A stretch of 44,525 nucleotides of DNA from Lachnospiraceae bacterium (GCA_017552985.1 JAFZNO010000005.1:1-44525); one strand, 5' to 3'. Shown: positions 1-7,688, counted from the stretch's first letter. A program made the numbers and translations. The notes: generated by a model from the letters alone, not told the origin.

Positions 1-379
1 AAAGGCAACTCTCCACGGGCAACAGCGCCTCATTTTCATAGAGATATTCTGCCTCCGTCTTAGGCAACAAAAACAGGTCAGGCCCTTTCCCGCTCATTAC
101 GTCAGCCATCGTTCGCGTCCAGGAAGCATCATCCGTTACAACCGTAAGATTCACCTTTATCTTCTTTTGCATGAGGTTATAATTGGTTACTGCCCTGCGT
201 AATCCGTCAACGTATTTTTCGCGGGATACCAATTCTATCTGGATAACCCCTTCTTCCAAAGGCGCGTCTGATTGCATAGTACCGTCATTTCTTCCCGTCG
301 GCTGAATTTCGCAGGCAGAGAAAAAGATGCATGTGACAAACAGCATAATCTGGGTTATAATCTGCCGGATTTTCCTCAT
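1..379 (-). CDS. ABC-type solute-binding lipoprotein, N-terminal part (gene runs off the window)
   Basis: Reading the minus strand from an ATG at 377-379 gives 126 codons open to the window edge. The start is supported by AGGAG eight bases upstream. The N terminus has basic residues, a hydrophobic segment and a lipobox-like IFFSAC ending at Cys23, so the protein is probably secreted and lipid-anchored. After a short polar stretch the sequence (QIELVSREKYVDGLRRAV, then DDASWTRTMADVMSGKGPD and LFLLPKTEAEYLY) has the strand-helix rhythm of an extracellular substrate-binding protein, with the GKGPDLF stretch that often marks the sugar-type family. The substrate cannot be told and the C-terminal two thirds are missing. 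It may be co-transcribed with the small gene upstream, since no terminator is seen between them. Confidence 0.6.
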   Translation of the reverse strand, partial: MRKIRQIITQIMLFVTCIFFSACEIQPTGRNDGTMQSDAPLEEGVIQIELVSREKYVDGLRRAVTNYNLMQKKIKVNLTVVTDDASWTRTMADVMSGKGPDLFLLPKTEAEYLYENEALLPVESCL

Positions 380-456
380 GGTTCCAGACTCCTATAAAAG
401 CTTTCGTCCAATCACTTCAAGTTTTCACGACAAATGATTCTACCACAGCTCAGTCA

Positions 457-738
457 TTATGGGTGATTTATGCTATGGGTTTCATGATAATCGTCCGTTA
501 CGCTCAACGTTTCACCACAATCATAGCAAAACACGGTGGTTCGCGTATACCATGCTCTTACGTAACATGTCTGGTGATTATAAGTATGGCTGTAAGTCCA
601 ACTGCTAAGTTCTTCAACCCCAGCCCCCTGATGAAGATGATCACACCTGTTCTCCTCTGCTAAACTGTATTTCACCGGTGCCAAAACAAATACCATCGTC
701 AAACATGCAACTATCATAAGCTTCATCATTTTCTTCAT
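457..738 (-). CDS. small secreted Cys/His-containing protein
   Basis: A 93-residue protein with a clear signal peptide: MKKMMKL, a hydrophobic core and a probable cut after SLA. The mature part of about 65 residues holds four cysteines, including a CYDCGETL knuckle followed by several histidines (DYHETHSINH), which could form a small metal-binding or disulfide-bonded fold. The start at 738 is chosen because GGAGG lies ten bases upstream; an in-frame ATG nine codons earlier has no ribosome binding site. The CxxCG-x-L pattern followed by His recalls the repeats of the lipoprotein at 40483-41460, but the match is too short to claim homology. Family unknown. It has its own promoter (831-859) facing away from the PadR operon. 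Confidence 0.6.
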   Translation of the reverse strand: MKKMMKLMIVACLTMVFVLAPVKYSLAEENRCDHLHQGAGVEELSSWTYSHTYNHQTCYVRAWYTRTTVFCYDCGETLSVTDDYHETHSINHP

Positions 739-830
739 TGTACTTGTACCTCCATTCCAAGTCAATCAAAATAAACGGGTTACCATAAAATAATTTTCTC
801 ACCTCTTTCCTTTCTAAGCTTTATACTCTC

Positions 831-859
831 ATTTTACTTTCATTTATTATTCCTGTCAA
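831..859 (-). promoter_or_regulatory. SigA-type promoter for the small secreted protein
   Basis: On the minus strand TTGACA (854-859) is followed after exactly 17 bases by TAAAAT (831-836). It fires toward 738 and leaves a leader of about 85 bases. It is divergent from the PadR promoter at 883-911, so one regulator bound between them could affect both. Confidence 0.65.
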
Positions 860-882
860 TATATATTTTGTTGCCCGTAGTA

Positions 883-911
883 TTGATATGGCAAATAATA
901 CGTGCTATTAT
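883..911 (+). promoter_or_regulatory. promoter of the PadR operon
   Basis: TTGATA (883-888), 17-base spacer, extended -10 TGC-TATTAT (906-911). The PadR start codon is 47 bases downstream. The -10 element is one arm of a perfect inverted repeat (893-913). Confidence 0.65.
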
Positions 912-913
912 TT
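893..913. promoter_or_regulatory. 8-bp inverted repeat over the -10 box, candidate PadR operator
   Basis: AAATAATA (893-900), spacer CGTGC, TATTATTT (906-913): perfect 8-bp arms with a 5-base spacer. The right arm contains the -10 hexamer, where bound protein would block RNA polymerase. PadR proteins commonly repress their own operon at such sites, so autoregulation is the natural inference. Confidence 0.55.
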
Positions 914-957
914 ATTTAATTCATCCGTACAAACGTCAGCTTATGGAGGCCTTACTT

Positions 958-1377
958 ATGGCAGGGAAAAACTATTTTATCAGCGGCATAACGGATATGC
1001 TGGTTCTATACTTTCTAAATCAAAAGGATTGCTACGTATATGAGATTACAAAAGCGGTTTCGGAGCTTTCGGAAGGAAGCCTTAACCTCAATCAAAACAC
1101 CATTTATACCGCAACTTACAAGCTGGAAAAAGAGGGGATGATCAGCGAGTATTCCAAGCTGGTTGGCCGGAAGCGAACGCGCGTCTATTACCATCTGGAA
1201 ACCCCGGGAAAGGAGTATCTGGAAGAATTACTCACTTCCTATCGCCTGACTTCCGCAAGCATTGACAAGATTCTGGGAAAGGAGATTCGGAATGATGCGC
1301 CCGAGTTTGAATCCGCAAGTTCTGCTGAAGAAGAAGTATTTGACTCAGTTGCGTGCCCTGCTCCCAGTCATGCGTAA
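958..1377 (+). CDS. PadR-family transcriptional regulator
   Basis: A 139-residue winged-helix regulator. The N-terminal ITDMLVLYFLNQKDCYVYEI and the NTIYTATYKLEKEGMI helix-turn-helix region with the following wing (GRKRTRVYYHLE) match the PadR pattern, where the HTH is followed by 'R.YY.LT.G'. The start at 958 is chosen for GGAGG eight bases upstream; upstream in-frame ATGs lack one and lie in the promoter region. The gene overlaps the next one by 86 bases in another frame, which suggests translational coupling. PadR regulators paired with a small membrane protein are common in Firmicutes and often answer to cell-envelope stress; the signal here is unknown. The acidic C-terminal tail past residue 110 is probably flexible. 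Confidence 0.82.
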   Translation: MAGKNYFISGITDMLVLYFLNQKDCYVYEITKAVSELSEGSLNLNQNTIYTATYKLEKEGMISEYSKLVGRKRTRVYYHLETPGKEYLEELLTSYRLTSASIDKILGKEIRNDAPEFESASSAEEEVFDSVACPAPSHA

Positions 1378-1702
1378 GGAAGAGCGAACGTATCTGCGCC
1401 GCATGGAAACGACAATTGATGAGCGATTGGAAGCAAGTGATTCCGCCGCCTTCTCCTGCATGGAAGATTTTTACGGGGAGTTTGGCGAACCCCGTGAAGT
1501 AATTCACTTCTACTATTCCGAGATGGATTCAAAATCCTTTTATTCCATCATGAGCATTCGTCGTTTTCTAAAACGCGTGGGCGTTTTCCTCTGTTCACTA
1601 CTGCTTGCCGCCACTGTCTATTGGGGATACTTGTTTTGGCAGGAACACCTGGTTTTTCTCCAATCAAAACCGGCAAATATTTATACGGTAACCACTAAAT
1701 AA
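1292..1702 (+). CDS. small single-span membrane protein partnered with PadR (DUF1700/HAAS-like)
   Basis: A 136-residue protein: an N-terminal helical region of about 85 residues (KKKYLTQLRALLPVMRKEER, then FYGEFGEPREVIHFYYSEM), then one strong transmembrane helix (VGVFLCSLLLAATVYWGYLF) and a short tail. The 'L...L......E......Y......F..FG.P.E' layout resembles the HAAS/DUF1700 proteins typically encoded right after PadR regulators. The start at 1292 (MMRPS) has AGGAG seven bases upstream and lies inside the padR gene, giving an 86-base out-of-frame overlap. A role as membrane partner or target of the PadR module is inferred from context only. Confidence 0.6.
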   Translation: MMRPSLNPQVLLKKKYLTQLRALLPVMRKEERTYLRRMETTIDERLEASDSAAFSCMEDFYGEFGEPREVIHFYYSEMDSKSFYSIMSIRRFLKRVGVFLCSLLLAATVYWGYLFWQEHLVFLQSKPANIYTVTTK

Positions 1703-1770
1703 AAATCGGTAAACGTGAAACTCGATAAGTTTGTTCGCAATTTAGAACTAAAATGAGGAGGTATTCTTGT

Positions 1771-3048
1771 ATGAAAAGATGGTATTATGGGGTGACCGTC
1801 GTCGTATCATTATTGGCAATATTTATTGTGTTTTGGATAATGAAGAAAAATGTACCTGAAACATATGCTATATTTCCACGTAAAATGAATGAAAGTTGTG
1901 AAAATCTTCCAGAAGGATTTGAAAATTATCAGATGGAAGCAAATGCAATTACAAATCGGTTTTTTGAATATTTAAGAGAAACAAAAGGCGCAACCCACGA
2001 CAATTCTGTATATACGGTGAATGGCATACGTGCAGAGAGCTTTCCTGAGTATTATGCTGGAACATATATCAATGAAGAAGGAAGATTAGTAGTACAAATA
2101 AAAGATACATACTACTCTTCAAATTATAAAAGCAGCGACTGGTATAGCGAATTTGTTCAAATTGTGAATAGTGAAGCTTTTTATTGTCACCCAGTAAGGT
2201 ATTCCTATTGCGAATTGGTCAATGCAATTTCAGAAGTTACGCTAGGGGAACTTGCAAAGCAGTTTAAGGCTGAAAATGGGGTAATGATTTCAATTGCGTA
2301 CATTGATGATTATAGGAATCAGGTAGTGGTTAAATTTGGCAGTCAAGAAGACTATGAAGCCGTAATAGAGAAATTGAATTCAGATATTTATTCGGTTTCA
2401 GTTATGGATGGTTATTTTCAAGATGCCACAGGCTTATATCCAGGAACAGGAGTTATTTCTAACGGCGTACCCTTTAGCGTTGCATGTAGGGTAAAAAGAA
2501 ACTATCCTGATGGTACGTTTACACAAGGAATTTTGTCCTGTGCTCATTCTTTTTCCGGGACGCAAATCGTGTGTGTGAATTTTAATATTCCGATTGGTAC
2601 GTCATATTCATTTAATCAACATTTGGGTGGAACCGCAGATGTTGCTTTTATTGAAACCAATTCAGACGTTACGTTGTATGATTACGTCAATACGTCTCCT
2701 GTTTCACTTTTTTCAAGTTATACTACCAGTTTTAACCAAGGGGCCATTATAAACATGAAAGGTGGAGCAACTTCTGGTATCAGCGGCGGTTATGTTTTGA
2801 ACAGCAGCTTTTCTGTCATCGTTGGCAATATACTGTTTACCGATTTGGTTAGTACAACCTATGAAAGTACTGGAGGTGACAGCGGTGGAATTGTTTTTGT
2901 TCCCTCAAATATAACTAATCATGCATATCCCGCAGGCATACATAAGGGGAGCTACCAAGATGGTTCAGTTGACTATGGTGTCTTTACAAAACTATATAAC
3001 GATCTTGCGGCATTGCAGAGCGGAACAATAACATACTCTTTGTATTAG
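1771..3048 (+). CDS. membrane-anchored chymotrypsin-like (S1) serine protease
   Basis: A 425-residue protein. Residues 5-25 form one hydrophobic segment (signal anchor), so the rest is probably outside the cell. An N-terminal region of about 220 residues without recognised motifs may be a propeptide or recognition domain. The C-terminal part carries the S1 triad: His259 in LSCAHSF, Asp290 in TADVAFIE and Ser371 in GGDSGG, in the right order and spacing for a streptogrisin/trypsin-like enzyme. The start is the second ATG, with AGGAGG nine bases upstream. The gene is visibly richer in A+T than its neighbours, as is the following secreted-protein gene 65 bases downstream, which suggests later acquisition. 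Target unknown; the adjacent small secreted protein is a possible substrate. Confidence 0.8.
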   Translation: MKRWYYGVTVVVSLLAIFIVFWIMKKNVPETYAIFPRKMNESCENLPEGFENYQMEANAITNRFFEYLRETKGATHDNSVYTVNGIRAESFPEYYAGTYINEEGRLVVQIKDTYYSSNYKSSDWYSEFVQIVNSEAFYCHPVRYSYCELVNAISEVTLGELAKQFKAENGVMISIAYIDDYRNQVVVKFGSQEDYEAVIEKLNSDIYSVSVMDGYFQDATGLYPGTGVISNGVPFSVACRVKRNYPDGTFTQGILSCAHSFSGTQIVCVNFNIPIGTSYSFNQHLGGTADVAFIETNSDVTLYDYVNTSPVSLFSSYTTSFNQGAIINMKGGATSGISGGYVLNSSFSVIVGNILFTDLVSTTYESTGGDSGGIVFVPSNITNHAYPAGIHKGSYQDGSVDYGVFTKLYNDLAALQSGTITYSLY

Positions 3049-3113
3049 TTTTGTTATTTTCAAATTTACTGGCAATCATGAAAAACATCTTCCCAAGAAA
3101 GGTGGTGCTTTTG

Positions 3114-3581
3114 TTGAAAAAACTATTATCTTGTCTTTTATCCTTTGTCATCATTGTATTTCTTCTAAACAACACGGTTTACGCATCTGAAAACAGGCAA
3201 AAAATTATCATCGGAAATGAAGTATTCTATCTAATTACCACAACGGAAACCATCTCTCAGGATGATCCCCAAAACATAACAGACCTACATACCACGACGG
3301 GAACAAACACTATAGTGATAGTCGATACGTCGGATAATCCTTTATGGTCTCTTTCCATTACTGCGACCTTTATTTATGACGGCACAATGTCCCAATGTGT
3401 AGCCTGCTCCCATCAGACAACTTCCTATAACGCTCTCTGGACAACTAAAAGCTCTTCGTGCGGTCACAGCGGAAATCATGCCACGGCATCCGCAACCGTA
3501 ACTTGGACAAGTCCTACCGGCCCTTATGATTATAACTATTCCGTAACCATTTCTTGTACCCCGGCTGGCGTAATTTATTAA
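3114..3581 (+). CDS. small secreted protein, uncharacterised, probable TTG start
   Basis: A 155-residue protein if started at TTG 3114, which has AGGTGG upstream and gives a clean signal peptide (MKKLLSCLLSFVIIVFLLNN, cut near VYA-SEN). An upstream in-frame ATG at 3078 would add 12 residues but has no ribosome binding site. The mature part is rich in Thr and Ser, probably beta-structured (ATFIYDGT..., ATASATVTWTSP..., YNYSVTISC), with cysteines in CVAC, SSSCGH and ISCTP that may form disulfides. No enzyme motif is seen. It follows the S1 protease by 65 bases and ends at a strong terminator, so the two probably form one transcription unit. Substrate, inhibitor or effector roles are all possible. 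Confidence 0.6.
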   Translation: MKKLLSCLLSFVIIVFLLNNTVYASENRQKIIIGNEVFYLITTTETISQDDPQNITDLHTTTGTNTIVIVDTSDNPLWSLSITATFIYDGTMSQCVACSHQTTSYNALWTTKSSSCGHSGNHATASATVTWTSPTGPYDYNYSVTISCTPAGVIY

Positions 3582-3590
3582 TCCGCATAC

Positions 3591-3638
3591 AAAAAGCAGC
3601 CCCGCGGACCTTTCACTCGTCCTGCGAGGTTGCTTTTT
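3591..3638. terminator. intrinsic terminator, probably bidirectional
   Basis: AAAAAGCAGCCCCGC (3591-3605) pairs with GCGAGGTTGCTTTTT (3624-3638) with one G-T pair and one mismatch. The arms end in A5 and T5, so it can stop the protease/secreted-protein operon and transcription from the right. Confidence 0.75.
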
Positions 3639-3662
3639 CACTGCCTTATTTTCAATTACCCG

Positions 3663-3989
3663 TTATTCAATCCCCTTCAGCGTCTCCACCATGTCCAGCC
3701 TGCGGATCTTCTTCTGGAACAGGAACCCCACCAGCACGGAAATGATCAGGACAAACGCTCCGGAAACCAGATATTCCAAGGCTCCCGCGGTCACCTGATA
3801 GTCCATGCTGTCTCCGTTGGAATCAAACATAAACTGCAAAAGCTTAGTTCCAAAAGGCGCTCCAAGAATGACGCCCAGGATGGAGAGCCAGAGATTCTGG
3901 ATGGACAATAGCTTTCTGATCGCTCCCGTCTGAAAACCAAGAACCTTCAGCGTAGCAAATTCCTTCAGCCGCTCATGGAAGGAAAGGAT
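3663..3989 (-). pseudogene. 3' remnant of an FtsX/MacB-type ABC permease
   Basis: The minus strand reads about 109 codons without an upstream start: a stretch like SFHERLKEFATLKVLGFQTG, then a helix (LWLSILGVILGAPFG), a loop, a second helix (ALEYLVSGAFVLIISVLVGFL) and a tail QKKIRRLDMVETLKGIE. This is the conserved C-terminal end of FtsX/MacB-type permeases, where 'EFATLKVLGF' precedes the last two membrane helices and 'MVE.LK..E' closes the protein. An upstream stop at 3996-3998 and loss of recognisable family sequence near 3990 show that the remaining several hundred residues are gone. An internal ATG at 3908 could open an 81-residue frame but would not make a working permease. Confidence 0.75.
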
Positions 3990-4092
3990 TGAGGATTATT
4001 GTCACGCCTGCATGCATCCGGTCGTCGAAACCTTGGATCAGGAATACTTGCGAAAAGCCGTGGCTGCCCTCGTCAAAAACCTGTTAACCTAA
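3988..4092 (+). pseudogene. 3' fragment of an unidentified gene facing the permease remnant
   Basis: From the point where the permease remnant ends, the plus strand reads IEDYCHACMHPVVE, then TLDQEYLRKAVAALVKNLLT and TAA at 4090-4092, directly followed by a strong terminator. The frame has no start codon or ribosome binding site of its own in a sensible place. Its helical character and its position just before a terminator suggest the true C-terminus of a lost gene, perhaps a TetR-type regulator that once sat beside the transporter; that identification is weak. Confidence 0.4.
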
Positions 4093-4095
4093 AGC

Positions 4096-4150
4096 AAAAG
4101 CCCCGCCAAAGCGCATCCAACGTGCGTGGTTGCCAAGCGGGGCCTTTTTT
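4096..4150. terminator. intrinsic terminator between convergent genes
   Basis: GCCCCGC (4100-4106) pairs with GCGGGGC (4137-4143). A-rich bases precede the left arm and T6 follows the right arm. It lies between the plus-strand gene fragment and the end of the zinc operon and can serve both. Confidence 0.75.
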
Positions 4151-4167
4151 CGTATTCACGTCATATC

Positions 4168-4860
4168 TTACTGTACAAATCTGGCATTCTTGAGGGTACA
4201 ATACATGTACTCTCCTTCCATGTAGGTGTCAAAGACGCCTGCCACGGTAATTTCGGAATTCATTTCAGGATAATCATCCGGGTATTTGTGATCCCCTGCA
4301 AGCACAAATTCGATTCCCTGCGCGCAGCATGCCGTTGCATCCTGGATGATGCAGGCATAATACTCGTTGCCCGTATTGGGGTCCTGATAATAACTGAAGG
4401 CCCCTTTCATCTTGACATTCTTGCCAACGTAATCACTGGGCGCCGTCATCATGTTATACACTTCTGAATACACCAAGGTACTCGACAGCGTGGTAAGGTC
4501 TACGTCGGGAACAATTTCTTCCGAAGCCCCTTCCCCGGACGAAACGGATGCCTGCCCTTCCCCGGAAGAAACGCTGGTCTCTCCGTCTCCAACGGAACTG
4601 CCTGTCTCCGCAGAACCTTCCGTCGACGCGTCCTTTGCCGAATTGGATTCCGCAGTCGCCTCTCCCGAACCCTCCTCCGTCTTAGCATCCTGCGCCGCAT
4701 CACTCTCTGAAGACTTCTGTGCATCGAGAATGTCCTTTACGCTCTTTGTGTTACTGCCCGTTCTTTTCGCCGCTCCCGCATCCTGTCCGCAACCAGTGCT
4801 TGCGATAATCATCGCTGCTACCGTCACGCCAACCAAGAACCTGCCAAGCCACTTTTTCAT
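4168..4860 (-). CDS. zinc-operon lipoprotein with an OB-fold-like C-terminal domain
   Basis: A 230-residue lipoprotein: signal peptide with lipobox ASTGC (Cys24), a long low-complexity linker rich in Ser, Glu, Ala and Gly (residues about 30-120, with a repeated SVSSGEG unit), and a compact C-terminal domain of about 105 residues. That domain (APSDYVGKNVKMKGAF, then ACIIQDATACCAQGIEFVL, then EITVAGVF) has the strand pattern of a small OB-fold, and the DATACC motif with adjacent cysteines could bind metal. It is the last gene of the zinc-uptake operon; its start overlaps the permease stop in ATGA, indicating translational coupling. A role in delivering or sensing zinc outside the cell is inferred from context; no function is established from sequence. 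Confidence 0.7.
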   Translation of the reverse strand: MKKWLGRFLVGVTVAAMIIASTGCGQDAGAAKRTGSNTKSVKDILDAQKSSESDAAQDAKTEEGSGEATAESNSAKDASTEGSAETGSSVGDGETSVSSGEGQASVSSGEGASEEIVPDVDLTTLSSTLVYSEVYNMMTAPSDYVGKNVKMKGAFSYYQDPNTGNEYYACIIQDATACCAQGIEFVLAGDHKYPDDYPEMNSEITVAGVFDTYMEGEYMYCTLKNARFVQ

Positions 4861-5702
4861 CTTCTGCTTCCTCCTTTAATCATTCCTACCGCATATGCCA
4901 TCAAAAAAGCCACCACGTCAACTGCCACGATCGTCGATCCCACCGGCGTTCCCGCCAGCACGGAAATGACAATGCCCAAAAAGGCACAGCACACTGAGAG
5001 CACGGCGCTGCAGATCGTCACGGCCTTAAAGTTTCCAAACATTCTCATCGCCGAAAGCGCAGGAAAAATCACGAGCGCCGAAATCAAAAGGGAGCCCACC
5101 AGATTCATGGCAAGCACGATAATGACGGCGATGACCGTTGCGATCAAAAGCTGATACGCCTCCACCTTCATGCCGGTAGCCTTTGCAAAGCTTTCGTCGA
5201 AGGTCACTGCGAATATTTTATGATAGAACAGGATGAAGATCAAAACCACCACAACGGATAGTCCGATGCAAAGCCACACCTCCGCATCCGTCAAGGTCAA
5301 AATGGACGTCGACCCAAACAGGGTGCTGCACACGTCGCCCGACAGATTGGAGGAGGTGGAAAACAAGTTCATGAGCAAATAACCAAAGGCAAGCGCTCCC
5401 ACGGAAATCATGGCGATGGCCGCATCTCCCTTGATCTTCGTGTTCTGTCCGGTGTGAAGAAGCAAAATGGCGCTCAGCACCGTGACCGGCAAAATGAGCA
5501 GCATGTCGTTGGAAAGGTTCAAAACGGCAGCGATGGTCATGGCGCCGAAGGCCACGTGAGAAAGGCCGTCCCCGATGAAAGAGAAGCGTTTTAGCACCAG
5601 CGTCACGCCGAGAAGCGAGGAACACAGTGCGATAAGAACGCCTACGATCAAGGCTTTTTGCACAAGCGGCATCTGAAAATATACGATCAGCACGTCAATC
5701 AT
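4857..5702 (-). CDS. znuB: zinc/manganese ABC transporter permease (ZnuB-like)
   Basis: A 281-residue, very hydrophobic protein with about eight to nine membrane helices, the normal size for the ABC-3 permease family (ZnuB, MntB, AdcB). Typical features are GVTLVLKRFSFIGDGLSHVA near residue 40 and DESFAKATGMKVEAYQLL in the cytoplasmic loop that contacts the ATPase. The start at 5702 (MIDVL) has AAAGGAGG just upstream; an earlier in-frame start would lie deeper in the ATPase gene. It overlaps the ATPase gene by 8 bases and the lipoprotein gene by 4. With the His-rich binding protein of the same operon, the substrate is most likely Zn(II). Confidence 0.88.
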   Translation of the reverse strand: MIDVLIVYFQMPLVQKALIVGVLIALCSSLLGVTLVLKRFSFIGDGLSHVAFGAMTIAAVLNLSNDMLLILPVTVLSAILLLHTGQNTKIKGDAAIAMISVGALAFGYLLMNLFSTSSNLSGDVCSTLFGSTSILTLTDAEVWLCIGLSVVVVLIFILFYHKIFAVTFDESFAKATGMKVEAYQLLIATVIAVIIVLAMNLVGSLLISALVIFPALSAMRMFGNFKAVTICSAVLSVCCAFLGIVISVLAGTPVGSTIVAVDVVAFLMAYAVGMIKGGSRR

Positions 5703-6435
5703 GGGCTCCTCCTTTCCCCGCATCCGCGGTATTCTCTTTTGACCTCTGAAGTAAAAACAGCTTTCCCAAATCGCTGTTTAGGTAAGACTCCTTGGTTCCA
5801 AAGAAGGAAGGGGTTCCCACTTGAAGTACGTGACTGGCGTATTGTACGGCAACGTTTACGTCATGGGTAATCATAATAATGGCAACGCCTTCCTGATTGA
5901 GCTTTTTGATCAGCTCATACATCTCCATCGTCGCCTTGGGATCCAGTCCCGTCACGGGTTCGTCGAGTACCAGCAGCTTATGCGTTGCACACAACGCCCT
6001 GGCCAGAAGGACTCTCTGTTGCTGTCCTCCCGACAGTTCCCGGTAGCTGCGCTGCGCCAGGTCCTTGATTCCCATGCGCTCCATGTTTTCCTCTGCCAGC
6101 GCCTTCTCTTCCTTGCCGTAAAAAGGCCTCAGCCCGGCGCGCCCAAGGAAGCCGGAACGAACGATCTCACGGACGGAAGCCGGGAAATCTTTTTGGATCA
6201 CGGTTTGCTGCGGCAGATAGCCAATCTCATCGCTTCGAAGGCCGTCCTGCAACAGGATTTCTCCCGCAATCGGCTTTTGAAGATGCAACAGCGTCTTCAT
6301 CAGTGTTGTCTTTCCCGATCCATTCTCTCCCAAGATGCAAAGATAATCTCCCTTGTTTACCGAAAAGTTGATATCCTTTTCGATCGCCTGTCCCTCATAC
6401 CCGACGGACAGGTTCTTTACCGTGATAAGGCTCAT
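5695..6435 (-). CDS. znuC: zinc/manganese ABC transporter ATP-binding protein (ZnuC-like)
   Basis: A 246-residue ABC ATPase of normal family length. Walker A is GENGSGKTT (about residues 37-45), the signature is LSGGQQQR, Walker B is LLVLDEPVTGLD and the switch histidine is in ITHD. The Q-loop region (IGYLPQQT) is intact, so the enzyme should be active. It powers import by the neighbouring permease, whose gene overlaps its last 8 bases; the binding-protein gene ends 71 bases upstream. The assignment to metal uptake comes from the operon. Confidence 0.9.
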   Translation of the reverse strand: MSLITVKNLSVGYEGQAIEKDINFSVNKGDYLCILGENGSGKTTLMKTLLHLQKPIAGEILLQDGLRSDEIGYLPQQTVIQKDFPASVREIVRSGFLGRAGLRPFYGKEEKALAEENMERMGIKDLAQRSYRELSGGQQQRVLLARALCATHKLLVLDEPVTGLDPKATMEMYELIKKLNQEGVAIIMITHDVNVAVQYASHVLQVGTPSFFGTKESYLNSDLGKLFLLQRSKENTADAGKGGAHD

Positions 6436-6506
6436 TCCTTTGTCCTTTCCGCGCGCCGTCTAGAAAGCTTTTACGGCGTGCTTTATGACTTCATTTCATG
6501 GACGAA

Positions 6507-7604
6507 TTATTTCAACGCCTGCTTTAGCGTCTCCAGATTCTCCTCCATGCTCTTTAAATAACTTGCTCCCTCTGCCACGTCCTTAGAGGTGGTCGACTGC
6601 AGGGAATCCAGCGTCAGGATCTGCTGGTCCTTTGCATTGGAAGCAGACCGGATGGATTCCGCAATCTTGTGATTCTTGCCTTCGATGGTCATGATTGCCG
6701 GAAGCCCAAGGTCATCCAGCTTTCCCGCAAGGAACTTGATGGTCTCAAAGCTTGCTTCGGACTCTGCGGAGCAGCCTGCAAATGCAGCATAGTATTTCAG
6801 TCCGTAATCGTCCGTCAGATACCGGAAAGGAAATCTGTCGCCAAACAAAAGCGTCTTGTAGGTTGCGTCTTTGACGGCAGCCTTGTATTTCTCATCCAAG
6901 GCAGCAAGCTTTGCCTGATAGCTTTCAAGATTGGAACGGTATGCATCCTTGTGAGTCCCATCCAATTCGCACAGAGCGTCGGTGATCACGCCGCAAAGCA
7001 CGGATGCATTTCTAAGTGACAGCCACACATGCTCGTCAAGCTCCTCGTCATGGCTATGCGCATGATCGTGATCGCCATCCTCATCGTGGTCGCCGTCATG
7101 ATCGTGATCCTCGTCATGGTCGCCATCCTCATCATGATCACCGTCATGATCGTGGTCACCATCCTCGTCATGGTCATGTTCATGCTCCATGCCTTCCACG
7201 ATCTCCTCTGCCTTTACGGCATCGCCAAGTGCCTCCAGAAGATTGATCACCTTCATGTTGGAATTCTTCGACTGCTTTAATACGTCGTCAACCCACTTGT
7301 CGGACTCCCCGCCCACGTAAATAAACAGATCGCAGTTCGTGATCTTTACAATGTCATTCACGGTCGGCTGGTAGCTGTGCAGGTCCACGCCGTTATCCAA
7401 AAGCATGGTGATCTCCACGTCCACGTCACCCGTTAAATTCTTTACCCAATCATATTCAGGAAAGATCGTCGTGACGATCTCCAGCTTCTTTTCGCCGGAA
7501 GAACCCTTTCCGGCCGCTTTTCCAACCGCTCCCTTCACTTCACACGCACAAAGACTGCTTGCCATAAAAATGGCAACGAAAAAAAGAGTAAAAAAACGTT
7601 TCAT
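6507..7604 (-). CDS. znuA: zinc-binding lipoprotein of the ABC importer (ZnuA/AdcA-like)
   Basis: A 365-residue substrate-binding protein of the cluster A-I metal family. The lipobox LCAC gives a lipidated Cys21. Family landmarks are IVTTIFPEYDWVKNLTGD, DNGVDLHSYQPT with the first metal His, DEHVWLSL with the second His, and TIEGKN near the C-terminal lobe. Residues about 139-188 form a dense His/Asp-rich loop, the hallmark of zinc-specific rather than manganese-specific members. GGAGG lies nine bases before the ATG. Only 84 bases separate it from the small membrane protein gene upstream, and no separate promoter is obvious there. Confidence 0.92.
   Translation of the reverse strand: MKRFFTLFFVAIFMASSLCACEVKGAVGKAAGKGSSGEKKLEIVTTIFPEYDWVKNLTGDVDVEITMLLDNGVDLHSYQPTVNDIVKITNCDLFIYVGGESDKWVDDVLKQSKNSNMKVINLLEALGDAVKAEEIVEGMEHEHDHDEDGDHDHDGDHDEDGDHDEDHDHDGDHDEDGDHDHAHSHDEELDEHVWLSLRNASVLCGVITDALCELDGTHKDAYRSNLESYQAKLAALDEKYKAAVKDATYKTLLFGDRFPFRYLTDDYGLKYYAAFAGCSAESEASFETIKFLAGKLDDLGLPAIMTIEGKNHKIAESIRSASNAKDQQILTLDSLQSTTSKDVAEGASYLKSMEENLETLKQALK
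7042..7188 (-). repeat. low-complexity His/Asp repeat inside znuA
   Basis: Imperfect tandem units reading roughly DGDHDED and DHDHDG on the minus strand, built from CAT/CAC, GAT/GAC and GGC/GGT codons. This encodes the metal-gathering loop of the binding protein. Such repeats can change in copy number between strains. Confidence 0.8.
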
Positions 7605-7688
7605 CTATCAAAACCTCCGTTGTTCCAATATTCAATTTCGTCATGGGAAATACTAAAGAATTACTCAAATTTGGGAAGAATTCCCGAA

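Noticed and set aside
3078-3113. ATG 3078 as start of the small secreted protein
   Set aside because: No ribosome binding site before it; TTG 3114 has one and gives a standard signal peptide.
7042-7188. Periodic repeats resembling a short CRISPR-like array
   Set aside because: The period is that of codon-level His/Asp repeats in one open frame; there are no unique spacers or cas genes.
7016-7280. Open frames on the plus strand rich in Arg/His or Val/Ile opposite the ZnuA loop
   Set aside because: They are reflections of the His/Asp repeat of znuA; no ribosome binding site or family character.
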